A stretch of 64,000 nt of DNA from NCBI RefSeq assembly GCF_015221875.1, contig NZ_JACYGY010000002.1, positions 1 through 64,000 of the forward strand. Direction: 5' to 3'. Under the pieces are notes generated by a model, which was not told the DNA's origin, searched no databases, and worked only from the letters and a program-made list of their open reading frames with translations. Source of the stretch: Dyadobacter subterraneus. Lineage in GTDB: Bacteria; Bacteroidota; Bacteroidia; Cytophagales; Spirosomataceae. This document shows positions 44,984 to 52,894 of the stretch, piece after piece. A program made the translations under genes and the position numbers. Position 1 is the first letter of the stretch; every line of letters starts with the position of its first letter.

Positions 44984-45074
44984 CGTTTTGAATCGTTATT
45001 TGTTCAGTACAAATTCATATTATTAAAAACACAATTCGGTTTAACAATACTCATATCAAACTGAAAAATAACTT

Positions 45075-45142
45075 CGCCATGAATGCACGAATTTTCCACG
45101 ATGTTCGATTGGTTAATTCGTGAAAAATTTGTGTACTCGTAG
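45075..45142. repeat. Inverted-repeat element of the CACGAAT type (degenerate)
   Basis: The left arm (about 45075-45103, GCCATGAATGCACGAATTTT) and right arm (about 45114-45142) are inverted, imperfect copies. The same word set makes a cleaner hairpin at 51526-51590. It lies in the gap between the dioxygenase and mutY genes. Confidence 0.6.
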
Positions 45143-45185
45143 CAAAAAAACGTCTGAGAAATCTTTTAAGGAAGAAATAACTGGT

Positions 45186-46265
45186 TTACAAAAAGATTTC
45201 TTCCTTTAATACCGTATCCATTAAAATAGGCTTTGGCAATTCTTCAACCTGCGCAGTTGAATAAAATGCCATATCTTCCGGCAGTTCTACGATTTCATTT
45301 TCAGGGATAATAATCCACCAGAATCTTACAGTCAATCTTTGATGCGTAAGTAAATGTGTGTATTCTTTTAAAACCTGCCGCAATTGTCCCTTTTGTTTCC
45401 AGTCTTCCAGAAATTTATCTTCCGGCAAATCATCAGGATTATTAATATCTGTCAGCGATTCGATCAAATAAAAATCATATAATCCTTTCCAAATATCTTT
45501 TTTCAACCGCTCATGCATCGCCAGACTTTCTCCTTTTTGTAAAATGAAATAATTGAAATACCGGTTTTTCACCGCATTCTTTTTCATCTTAACCGGCAAT
45601 TTATTTTGCATGCCAAACTCATATGCATAACACATATAAGTAAAAGGACAAACGGAACAATTAGGCGAAACCGGCACACATTGCAACGCGCCAAATTCAA
45701 TCATGGCCTGATTATAGGTGGCAGGATCGTCCTGAGGAATAATCTCTTTTGCCAGATTTGTGAATTCATTTTTTGCACCTGAACTTAATATATCAGTAAA
45801 AATTCCAAAGAGGCGGGACATCACACGGTACACATTTCCGTCAATTGCCGGAACAGCCTCATTGAATGCAAAAGAAGCGATCGCGGCAGCTGTGTAAGCA
45901 CCAAGACCTTTCAGTTTGGCAAGTTTCAAAGCACTTTCTGGAAATTTCCCCTCCCATTCTTCCACAATATGACGCGCCGTATGATGCATATTTCTGGCGC
46001 GTGAATAATAACCTAAACCTTGCCAAAGTCTGAGTACATCACGCTCATCAGCAGCCGCCAAATCAAATACTGTCGGATAGTTGATCAGGAACTTTTCATA
46101 ATACGGAGTGCCCTGAGCTACACGTGTTTGCTGTAAAATTATCTCGGAAAGCCAAATTTTATATGGATCGGTGGTTTGCCTCCAAAGCAGCGGACGGTGG
46201 TTTTCGAGGTACCAGGATTTCAGTTTTGCGTTAAATTCAAGTAGTTGTAAATGATCGGGTAGCAT
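45186..46265 (-). CDS. mutY: A/G-specific adenine DNA glycosylase
   Basis: Removes adenine mispaired with 8-oxoguanine. The 359-aa protein has the helix-hairpin-helix glycosylase core (WLSEIILQQTRVAQGTPYYE with catalytic Glu41; GLGAYTAAAIASFAF; AIDGNVYRVMSRL with the catalytic Asp). The 4Fe-4S ligands lie in CVPVSPNCSVCPFTYMC. A C-terminal NUDIX-like domain (about 230-359) reads 8-oxoG. I place the start at ATG 46265 (MLPDHLQLLEF) rather than an in-frame GTG seven codons upstream. It is divergent from the HU-family gene. Confidence 0.97.
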   Translation of the reverse strand: MLPDHLQLLEFNAKLKSWYLENHRPLLWRQTTDPYKIWLSEIILQQTRVAQGTPYYEKFLINYPTVFDLAAADERDVLRLWQGLGYYSRARNMHHTARHIVEEWEGKFPESALKLAKLKGLGAYTAAAIASFAFNEAVPAIDGNVYRVMSRLFGIFTDILSSGAKNEFTNLAKEIIPQDDPATYNQAMIEFGALQCVPVSPNCSVCPFTYMCYAYEFGMQNKLPVKMKKNAVKNRYFNYFILQKGESLAMHERLKKDIWKGLYDFYLIESLTDINNPDDLPEDKFLEDWKQKGQLRQVLKEYTHLLTHQRLTVRFWWIIIPENEIVELPEDMAFYSTAQVEELPKPILMDTVLKEEIFL

Positions 46266-46327
46266 AACGTTTTGACTTATATACACTGTTTTTTAACCAA
46301 TTAGAAAAAAAATGAAAATGCTAACCT

Positions 46328-46358
46328 TTTAAATTATGGTAAAATTACCCTACCTTTG
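46328..46358 (+). promoter_or_regulatory. Promoter of the HU-family gene
   Basis: TACCTTTG (46351-46358) is a perfect -7 box; 20 nt upstream the -33 position reads TTT. A strong Shine-Dalgarno-like GAGGAGG follows at 46374-46380, but it is about 45 nt before the GTG start and has no start codon near it. Confidence 0.6.
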
Positions 46359-46424
46359 TGTTCCCAAAATTTAGAGGAGGAAATAAATAAACGAAATAAT
46401 ATCCACTTAAAGTAAACAATCAAA

Positions 46425-46730
46425 GTGACTAAGGCAGACGTAATCGCACAAATTTCCGAGAAAACAGGTGTAGACAAGGGCGATGTTCAACAAACGCTAG
46501 AATCGTTTTTCACAGTTGTGAAGGACTCGCTTGCAGAGGGTGAAAATCTATATGTTAGAGGTTTTGGTAGCTTCATCAATAAAAAGCGTGCCCGTAAAGT
46601 AGCTCGTAATATCTCACAAGGTACTTCAATGATCATTGACGAACATTTTGTACCAAGCTTCAAACCAGCAAAAGTTTTTGTTGAGCAAGTTAAAGTGAGT
46701 GACAAATTGAAAGATCTAGCTGAAAAATAA
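46425..46730 (+). CDS. HU/IHF family nucleoid DNA-binding protein
   Basis: A 101-aa DNA-bending protein of the HU/IHF fold that helps compact the nucleoid. The N-terminal helices (MTKADVIAQISEKTGVDKGD), GFGSFINKKRARKVARNISQG and the arm with FKPAKVFVEQV fit the family. The usual DNA-intercalating Pro of the arm tip is not obvious (TSMIIDEHFVPSFKP). The C-terminus is about 10 residues longer than E. coli HU. It starts at GTG; no closer ATG exists. The TPR gene follows after 29 bp, probably in the same operon. Confidence 0.93.
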   Translation: MTKADVIAQISEKTGVDKGDVQQTLESFFTVVKDSLAEGENLYVRGFGSFINKKRARKVARNISQGTSMIIDEHFVPSFKPAKVFVEQVKVSDKLKDLAEK

Positions 46731-46759
46731 TTTGCCTTAATAGGTTTGATTAAAACAGT

Positions 46760-47617
46760 ATGAAAAAGTCTATAATTCTTTCTTGTGTATTGGCGTTGGC
46801 CCTGGTTGGAACACTTTACAGTCTTCCAAAGGTGGTTGTCAATACAAAAGCAAAGGAAGTGGACACCGAGAAGAGTGAAGTAGCGGCGGCACCTGGTGCT
46901 TCGGCCCCAACGACTCCGGCTTCCGAAACTCCCTCAAACATGCATGATGGAGCCACTTTATCCCCTGAACAACAAAAGAACGTTGATTTGCTGAGAAGTG
47001 GCTTCAATCACGCAACCGGAAAAGACAAAATAGCTGCCGGATTAAAATTGTCTGATACGTTTGCCAAACTTCAAAAGTTTGACAGCGCCGCCAGTTATGC
47101 GGAAAAAGTAGCGCAGTTAGCACCTTCTGTTGAAAATATCACAAAAGCTGGTGACCGTTATTATGAAGCATACGGATTTGCAGTAGATGATGCCAAAGCG
47201 AAAAGTCTTGGTAACAAAACACGTGAATTTTATGGCAAGGCAATTGAAAAAAATCCTGGTTTGCTGGCTGCAAAAGCTAATATGGCCATGACTTACGTGA
47301 ACACTGAAAACCCGATGGCGGGAATTATGATGTTGCGCGAAGTTTTGGATACGGACCCAACAAATGAACTAGCTTTGTTTAATCTTGGTATTCTATCTAT
47401 GCGTTCGAATCAGTACTCGAAAGCAGCAGACAGATTCAGACAAATATTGACTAACAACCCTGCTAACACAAAAGCAAAATTCTATTTAGGATTGACACTT
47501 GTTGAATTAGGGAACAAAGATGAGGCCCGTAAAGTATTGGCAGAAGTTAAAAAAGAAGAGAAAGATCCCGTTATCCAACAGGCTCTTATCGAACTTCAGG
47601 AGCGTCTTGACAATTAA
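46760..47617 (+). CDS. Tetratricopeptide-repeat protein, membrane-anchored
   Basis: A 285-aa protein with an N-terminal signal or anchor segment (MKKSIILSCVLALALVGTLY), a low-complexity Ala/Pro/Thr linker (about 38-65) and at least three TPR units (e.g. NPGLLAAKANMAMTYVNTEN, DPTNELALFNLGILSMRSNQ, NPANTKAKFYLGLTLVELGN). TPRs mediate protein-protein contact. It should face the periplasm. It lies between HU and a tiny ribosomal-type protein, and may serve as a scaffold; no partner is evident. Confidence 0.88.
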   Translation: MKKSIILSCVLALALVGTLYSLPKVVVNTKAKEVDTEKSEVAAAPGASAPTTPASETPSNMHDGATLSPEQQKNVDLLRSGFNHATGKDKIAAGLKLSDTFAKLQKFDSAASYAEKVAQLAPSVENITKAGDRYYEAYGFAVDDAKAKSLGNKTREFYGKAIEKNPGLLAAKANMAMTYVNTENPMAGIMMLREVLDTDPTNELALFNLGILSMRSNQYSKAADRFRQILTNNPANTKAKFYLGLTLVELGNKDEARKVLAEVKKEEKDPVIQQALIELQERLDN

Positions 47618-47661
47618 ATAAGTAAAACAATTATTTTTTATTATATAAACGACATAAATTT

Positions 47662-47751
47662 ATGCCTTGCGGAAAGAAAAGAAAGAGACATAAGATTTCC
47701 ACTCACAAGAGAAAGAAACGTCTTAGAAAAAATAGACATAAGAAGAAATAA
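47662..47751 (+). CDS. 29-aa AURKAIP1/COX24-domain small basic protein
   Basis: The ORF reads MPCGKKRKRHKISTHKRKKR and ends LRKNRHKKK-stop. Over half its residues are Lys, Arg or His. The sequence fits the short AURKAIP1/COX24-type proteins of Bacteroidota, related to mitochondrial small-subunit protein mS38 and mycobacterial bS22. A ribosomal location is therefore likely. It lies 44 bp after the TPR gene and is followed by a terminator-like hairpin. It is easily missed by gene callers because of its length. Confidence 0.85.
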   Translation: MPCGKKRKRHKISTHKRKKRLRKNRHKKK

Positions 47752-47759
47752 TTGATATG

Positions 47760-47792
47760 TGACCGGATTTGTATAACTTATGAATCCGGTCA
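47760..47792 (+). terminator. Terminator-like hairpin after the COX24-type gene
   Basis: A perfect 10-bp stem TGACCGGATT (47760-47769) pairs with AATCCGGTCA (47783-47792). It is followed by a moderately T-rich tail (tattatctct) without a long T-run. Confidence 0.65.
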
Positions 47793-47884
47793 TATTATCT
47801 CTTACGATATATATGTTGCCTGTCTTTAAATGTAAAGCAGGAGGTTGAGTATTAACTTTATATAGCCATTTGGTTGGTTGAACA

Positions 47885-49447
47885 TTGAGTAACGAATTAC
47901 TAATAAATTCTACTCAAAAGGGAGAACGTATAGCCCTTTTGCAGGATAAACGTCTGTTAGAATACCACGTCGAAACACCGGATCAGAGCTTTACCGTTGG
48001 GGATATTTACCTTGGTACAGTTAGGAAGCTTGTGCCTGGGCTTAATGCCGCATTTGTAGACGTGGGATTTGAGAAGGATGCTTTTTTGCATTACCTGGAT
48101 TTAGGGCCAAATATTAACTCTCTCAACAAGTTAACCAAAGATGTAATTTCCAAGCGTACGAATTCGGGCAAGTTGAGTAACTTCAAAATGGAGCCCGAAA
48201 TTGAGAAACTTGGCAAGATTGATAAAGTACTTTCTAAGAATCAACCGATTCTGGTTCAAATTGTAAAAGAACCAATATCAACAAAAGGCCCCCGCCTATC
48301 GTGTGATATTTCCATTGCAGGTCGTTACATCGTTCTGGTTCCTTTCTCAAACTCAGTAAACCTTTCTAAAAAGATTACTGACAAACAGGAAAGAACACGT
48401 TTGCAGCGACTGATGTCTTCTATTAAACCAGCCAATTTCGGTGTTATTATCCGTACTGTTGCTACTGGAAAAGATGTAGACGAACTGAACAAAGATCTTC
48501 AGGATTGTCTTGACAAATGGGAAAACGGTATCAAAACGCTTCGTGATGCCAAGCCTCGTGACCGTGTAATCGGTGAAATGAATCGTGCTTCTTCGATTAT
48601 CCGTGACATGTTGAATGAATCGTTCGACAGTATTACAGTGGATTCGAAAGAGGTTTACGAAGACATTAAAGCCTATATCCACAACATTGCACCGGACAAA
48701 GAAAATATCCTGAAACTGCATAACGGCAAGAATAAGATATTTGAACAATTCGGTTTAGAGAAGCAAATTAAGTCTCTTTTTGGCCGTTCGGTGAGTTTGC
48801 CAAACGGTGGTTATCTAATTATTGAACATACGGAAGCTTTGCACGTTATCGACGTGAACAGTGGAAATAAGTCCAATTCAGAAGAAGATCAGGAAGCGAC
48901 TGCGCTCAGTGTAAACATCGAAGCAGCGAAAGAAATTGCCCGCCAGTTGCGCTTGCGTGATATGGGTGGAATTATCGTTGTCGATTTCATTGACATGAAG
49001 AAAGCGGAAAACAAACGCGTTCTTTTTGATATGATGCGCGACGAAATGAAAGGAGACCGTTCAAAATATACAGTCCTTCCGCTTTCAAAATTCGGGTTAC
49101 TGCAAATCACACGTCAGCGTGTAAGACCCGAGATGAATATTGTAACCCGCGAAACCTGTCCTACTTGCGGCGGTACGGGAACAATTCAGGCCAGTATTCT
49201 GGTAACAGATATTATCTTGTCAAACCTGGATTATATTCTTTCGAAACAAAATGAACGTGGTATTACCATCGCGCTTCATCCGTTTATTTATGCCTATTTC
49301 ACGAAAGGAATAATTTCTGAGCAGGTAAAATGGTTCTTCCAATACAAAACCTGGGTTAAACTGATTAAGGATACTTCGTTAGGCGTTATCGATTTCAAAT
49401 TCCATAATAAGTATGGGGAGGAAATTGAGATTGTTCCGGGAAGCTAA
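47885..49447 (+). CDS. rng: Ribonuclease G (Rne/Rng family)
   Basis: Endoribonuclease for rRNA maturation and mRNA decay. The 520-aa protein has the S1 domain near the N-terminus (VGDIYLGTVRKLVPGLNAAFVDVGFEKDAFLHY), the RNase E/G catalytic core (GGYLIIEHTEALHVIDVNSG, GGIIVVDFIDMK, with the Asp metal ligands) and the zinc-link CPTCGG (family CPxCxG). Start is at TTG (MSNELLINSTQKGER), in line with homologs. It has no RNase E-type C-terminal scaffold, so it is the short RNase G form. Confidence 0.96.
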   Translation: MSNELLINSTQKGERIALLQDKRLLEYHVETPDQSFTVGDIYLGTVRKLVPGLNAAFVDVGFEKDAFLHYLDLGPNINSLNKLTKDVISKRTNSGKLSNFKMEPEIEKLGKIDKVLSKNQPILVQIVKEPISTKGPRLSCDISIAGRYIVLVPFSNSVNLSKKITDKQERTRLQRLMSSIKPANFGVIIRTVATGKDVDELNKDLQDCLDKWENGIKTLRDAKPRDRVIGEMNRASSIIRDMLNESFDSITVDSKEVYEDIKAYIHNIAPDKENILKLHNGKNKIFEQFGLEKQIKSLFGRSVSLPNGGYLIIEHTEALHVIDVNSGNKSNSEEDQEATALSVNIEAAKEIARQLRLRDMGGIIVVDFIDMKKAENKRVLFDMMRDEMKGDRSKYTVLPLSKFGLLQITRQRVRPEMNIVTRETCPTCGGTGTIQASILVTDIILSNLDYILSKQNERGITIALHPFIYAYFTKGIISEQVKWFFQYKTWVKLIKDTSLGVIDFKFHNKYGEEIEIVPGS

Positions 49448-49530
49448 TTTATTAGCTTTCGGCTTTCGGCAATCAGCTTTCGGCGGGGCGACCCTGGCAT
49501 TTCCCTGCTGAGATATTTTCGTTTATTCCT
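49448..49530. repeat. Iterated CGGCTTTCGGC word between rng and the hydratase gene
   Basis: The stretch about 49455-49484 contains the word TTTCGGCTTTCGGC and related copies. It nearly repeats 29825-29853 after dedA. It lies in the convergent gap and may be a decayed intergenic repeat. Confidence 0.45.
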
Positions 49531-50358
49531 TTATTTCCCTTTCCAGATCGGGGTTCGCTTGTCTTTGAATGCGGCTGTGCCTTCTTTGGCATCTTCGGAT
49601 TTAAGTAGATTTTCTAATTGGGATTTTAGATAATTGTGACGTTTGTCTTCTTCTATTTCCGATAAGTTTTGAAGTGCTTCCATTCCCGATTTTATGGCAT
49701 AAGGGGCATTTGAACAGATCAGATTTGCAAGTTTATTAACTTCCTCTTCAATTAATTCCTTGTCTGAAATTTGGGTAACGATACCCAAATGAAGCGCTTC
49801 TTCTGCCGAATAACTTTTTCCTGTTATCGACATTTCAAGTATTTTTCTTTTTGGAATAATATCAATTAGAGAAGCCATAACCTGCATAGGCCATATGCCT
49901 CTTTTTACTTCGGGTAAACTGAAATTTGCTTCTGGTATACTCACAACAAAAGTACATCCACAAATAATCAAAAATCCTCCGGCAAAGACTGAACCTTCCA
50001 CCTGAGCAATACACGGTTTGTGTAAATTGGCAAAAGCATCACCTAATCTGACTTCTTCTACTGGTTCGGGAAGTGTTTGATTTTTTTGATCTATTGTTGG
50101 ATCATGAAAAGCGTTAAGATCGGCGCCTGCACAGAAAACAGGACCTTTTGCTTTGATGATAACACAACGAATCTCAATTTGATTTTTTGCGTAAGCCAAT
50201 GCAAATGCAATTTCATTGGCCATTGTTGGTGTGAAGGCATTTCGCTTTTCCGGGCGGTTAAGCGTGATTTCAAAAATATTTCCTTTCAAAGAAGTTTTGA
50301 TAAACAGAAACTGAATTGTATCAAATTTCGCAACGTCTTCTTCTTTGAAAAAAAGCAT
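49531..50358 (-). CDS. Enoyl-CoA hydratase/isomerase family protein
   Basis: A 275-aa crotonase-fold protein. Key parts are ITLNRPEKRNAFTPTM, the first oxyanion loop PVFCAGADLNAF (A-G-A-D-L), the second SVFAGGFLIICGCTFVV, and the substrate-end block AEEALHLGIVTQI. The usual catalytic Glu of hydratases near the second loop is replaced around ANFSLPEVKRGIWP, where Glu is present. The exact reaction is open (hydration, isomerisation or decarboxylation). The in-frame TTG three codons earlier is less likely than ATG 50358. It lies 23 bp after the ArgE-like gene, possibly in its operon. Confidence 0.88.
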   Translation of the reverse strand: MLFFKEEDVAKFDTIQFLFIKTSLKGNIFEITLNRPEKRNAFTPTMANEIAFALAYAKNQIEIRCVIIKAKGPVFCAGADLNAFHDPTIDQKNQTLPEPVEEVRLGDAFANLHKPCIAQVEGSVFAGGFLIICGCTFVVSIPEANFSLPEVKRGIWPMQVMASLIDIIPKRKILEMSITGKSYSAEEALHLGIVTQISDKELIEEEVNKLANLICSNAPYAIKSGMEALQNLSEIEEDKRHNYLKSQLENLLKSEDAKEGTAAFKDKRTPIWKGK

Positions 50359-50381
50359 AATTGACAAGTGTTAATGTGAAA

Positions 50382-51470
50382 TTACATAGTCACAACTTCT
50401 TCAAGCATACTGATATATTGTAAAATACCAGCTTCAATTTCATGCAGATAAATAAATTCGTTGGCTGTGTGCGAACGCTCCGAATGTCCCGGCCCCATTT
50501 TCAAGGACGGACAATCAAGCAATGCCTGGTCCGAAGTTGTTGGTGAGCCATAAGCCGTTCTTCCTCTTTTCAAACCTGCCTGCACGATCGGATGTTCCAT
50601 AGGAATACTCGAAGGGCGCAAACGAATCGAACGCGCATTTACCTCGGACTGAATATTTTCCTGGATTACTTCAATGATTTCTTCCAGAGTATACTGATCC
50701 GTCGCCCGAACGTCAATTGTAAAAACGCAGGTATCCGGAACAACATTATGTTGTGTTCCTGCATTAATGATCGTCACTGACATTTTTATCGGCCCCAAAG
50801 TGGGGGAAACTTTTGGAAATTTATAATTCCGGATCCACTCAATATCCTGGATTGCTTTATAAATGGCATTGTCTCCTTCTTCTCTTGCCGCGTGCCCGGA
50901 TTTCCCTTTTGCAGTACAATCCAGTACCAGCAAACCCTTTTCAGCTACTGCCAAATGCATTTCGGTAGGTTCGCCCACAATGGCAAATGAGATTTCCGGA
51001 AGCTCAGGAACAACAATTTCCAAACCTTCTTTTCCTGAAATTTCCTCTTCTGCTGTCGCAGCAATAACAATGTTATAAGTCAGATCTTTCCGATCATAGA
51101 AATGACAGAAAGTAGCAATCAGCGAAACCAGACAACCACCGGCATCATTACTACCCAAACCAAAAAGCTTATCATCGTCAACCAAAGCCTGAAAAGGATC
51201 AAGTGTCCAGGATTTATTTGGTTTAACTGTATCATGATGAGAATTTAAAAGAACTGTTGGTTTTGCAGGATCAAAATATTCATTGTAAGCCCAGATATTG
51301 TTCTTTTTTGTCTGAAAAGGAATCTCTTTTTGTCTGAAAAAATCCTGGATCAAAGCAGCTGTATGATCTTCTTCCTTACTAAATGATGGTGTTTCAATCA
51401 GCTTTCTAAGTAAAGAAATTACTTCCTGCGTAAGTTGTTGGATATTTTCAGAATCAGTTAAAGAAGACAT
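50382..51470 (-). CDS. argE: ArgE-type M20 deacylase (acetylornithine/acylcitrulline deacylase)
   Basis: Zinc hydrolase of the M20 family, 362 aa, that should remove the acyl group at the last steps of the arginine pathway. In species using ArgF' the substrate is an N-acylcitrulline. Metal ligands are visible: His78 and Asp80 (NSHHDTV), Asp109 (GSNDAGG), Glu141/142 (ATAEEEISG), an IVGEPTEMH block and a terminal His in GPGHSERSHTANEF. The start at 51470 (MSSLTDSEN) is preferred; upstream in-frame codons lie in the promoter region. A TACCTTTG -7 box lies at 51503-51510. Confidence 0.9.
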   Translation of the reverse strand: MSSLTDSENIQQLTQEVISLLRKLIETPSFSKEEDHTAALIQDFFRQKEIPFQTKKNNIWAYNEYFDPAKPTVLLNSHHDTVKPNKSWTLDPFQALVDDDKLFGLGSNDAGGCLVSLIATFCHFYDRKDLTYNIVIAATAEEEISGKEGLEIVVPELPEISFAIVGEPTEMHLAVAEKGLLVLDCTAKGKSGHAAREEGDNAIYKAIQDIEWIRNYKFPKVSPTLGPIKMSVTIINAGTQHNVVPDTCVFTIDVRATDQYTLEEIIEVIQENIQSEVNARSIRLRPSSIPMEHPIVQAGLKRGRTAYGSPTTSDQALLDCPSLKMGPGHSERSHTANEFIYLHEIEAGILQYISMLEEVVTM

Positions 51471-51502
51471 ATTCAGGCTTTCTGGTACAACAATATTTTG
51501 GG

Positions 51503-51510
51503 CAAAGGTA
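51503..51510 (-). promoter_or_regulatory. Candidate -7 box of argE, abutting a repeat element
   Basis: The minus strand reads TACCTTTG, a perfect TAnnTTTG box, 33 bp before the argE ATG. The place of the -33 element (about 51529-51533) lies inside the inverted-repeat element at 51526-51590, and no TTG is there. Confidence 0.55.
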
Positions 51511-51525
51511 TAAAAAGAAAAAATG

Positions 51526-51590
51526 CCACGAATACACAAATTTTCACGAATACATTAGATTAATATTAGTGAAAATTCGTGCATTCGTGG
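51526..51590. repeat. Inverted-repeat element of the CACGAAT type
   Basis: Arms 51526-51550 (CCACGAATACACAAATTTTC, then acgaa) and 51566-51590 are inverted and match at about 22 of 25 positions. The element could form a long hairpin. It fills the proA-argE gap and may affect argE expression because it abuts its -7 box. A degenerate relative is at 45075-45142. Confidence 0.75.
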
Positions 51591-51637
51591 TAAAAAATGA
51601 ATTGGCTTATACCATACTCATTTCAATTAGTATTTCA

Positions 51638-52894
51638 TCAAGCTCTAATCTGCCCATCCCCTCTCACAACCCACTTTTCAGTAACCAGTTTTTCCAAAGC
51701 AAACGGTCCGCGGGCATGTAATTTTTGTGTTGAAATTCCAATTTCGGCACCCAAGGCAAAAACGCCGCCATCCGTGAAACGCGTTGAGGCATTGGCATAA
51801 ACCGCTGCGGCATCTACTTCATTCAAAAACTTTTCAATCGCAGCAGCATCTTTTGAAATAATCGCTTCGGAATGACTTGATGAGAAATTATAGATATGGT
51901 CAATGGCCGCATCTAATCCATCGACTATTTTGATCGAACATTTATAGTCAAGAAATTCTCTTCCAAAATCTTCCGGTTCTGCTTTTTGTAAAAATGGATA
52001 TTCGGCTTTTTGAAGAATTGCAAAAGAAGTTTCATCTGCAAAAACTTCAATATTCCAGCTGATAAAATCGTCTTTCAATGTCGGCAAAAACGCAGCTGCA
52101 ATTTCGCGGTCAACAAGTACAGTATCCAATGCGTTACAAGCGGAAGGACGGGAAACTTTCGCATTCACTACTATATTTTTTGCGTTTTCAAGATCGGCTG
52201 TTTTGTCAACATACGTATGACAAACACCTGCTCCGGTTTCAATGGTTGGCACCAGTGAATTTTTACGGACAAATTGAATAAGTCCTTCCGAACCACGTGG
52301 AATAATGATATCCACGTATTTGGTTGCAGTTAAAAGTTCATTGACAAACTTTCGATCCGTTGGCAAAAGCATCACCGCAGCTTCATCAATTCCCATTTCC
52401 GCAAGACTTTCATGAATTAAGCCAACCAGATAACTATTCGAGAAATGCGCTTCTTTTCCACCCTTCAAAACACAGGCATTTCCAGAACGCAAACAAAGCG
52501 ATGCTACGTCTAACGTAACATTTGGTCTGGATTCGTAAATAACGCCAACCACACCAAGCGGTACGGTCAGTTTTTGCAATGACATACCCTGCTCGATCGT
52601 TTTTTCCAGCAAAACTTCTCCCGTTGGATCCGGCAGACCGGCTACATCACGCAAACTTTGAGCTAAATCAATAATCCTTTTTTCATTCAAAAGCAGACGG
52701 TCTTTTTTGGGGTCGGCATCATCCATTGACACCAGATCTTTTTGGTTTTCTGTGATGATATTGGCCTTATTCGCCAAAACTTTTTCAGCCAAAGCATTAA
52801 GCAAATCCGCTCTCTGTTTGCCAGATAATTTCCGAACCGCCACCGAGGCGTCTTTCGTTGCTTTTAAAAGAGGTATTATAGATTCCAATTCCAT
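51638..52894 (-). CDS. proA: Glutamate-5-semialdehyde dehydrogenase
   Basis: Reduces glutamyl-5-phosphate to glutamate-5-semialdehyde in proline synthesis, using NADPH. The 418-aa protein belongs to the aldehyde dehydrogenase superfamily. Recognisable blocks are the N-terminal KLSGKQRADLLNALAEK, the NADP-binding GVVGVIYESRPNVTLDVASL, the catalytic-Cys region SRPSACNALDTVLVD, and HARGPFALEKLVTEKWV at the end. Its ATG shares one base with the proB stop codon (TAATG), so proB-proA are translationally coupled. Proline and arginine genes share this locus because both start from glutamate. Confidence 0.97.
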   Translation of the reverse strand: MELESIIPLLKATKDASVAVRKLSGKQRADLLNALAEKVLANKANIITENQKDLVSMDDADPKKDRLLLNEKRIIDLAQSLRDVAGLPDPTGEVLLEKTIEQGMSLQKLTVPLGVVGVIYESRPNVTLDVASLCLRSGNACVLKGGKEAHFSNSYLVGLIHESLAEMGIDEAAVMLLPTDRKFVNELLTATKYVDIIIPRGSEGLIQFVRKNSLVPTIETGAGVCHTYVDKTADLENAKNIVVNAKVSRPSACNALDTVLVDREIAAAFLPTLKDDFISWNIEVFADETSFAILQKAEYPFLQKAEPEDFGREFLDYKCSIKIVDGLDAAIDHIYNFSSSHSEAIISKDAAAIEKFLNEVDAAAVYANASTRFTDGGVFALGAEIGISTQKLHARGPFALEKLVTEKWVVRGDGQIRA

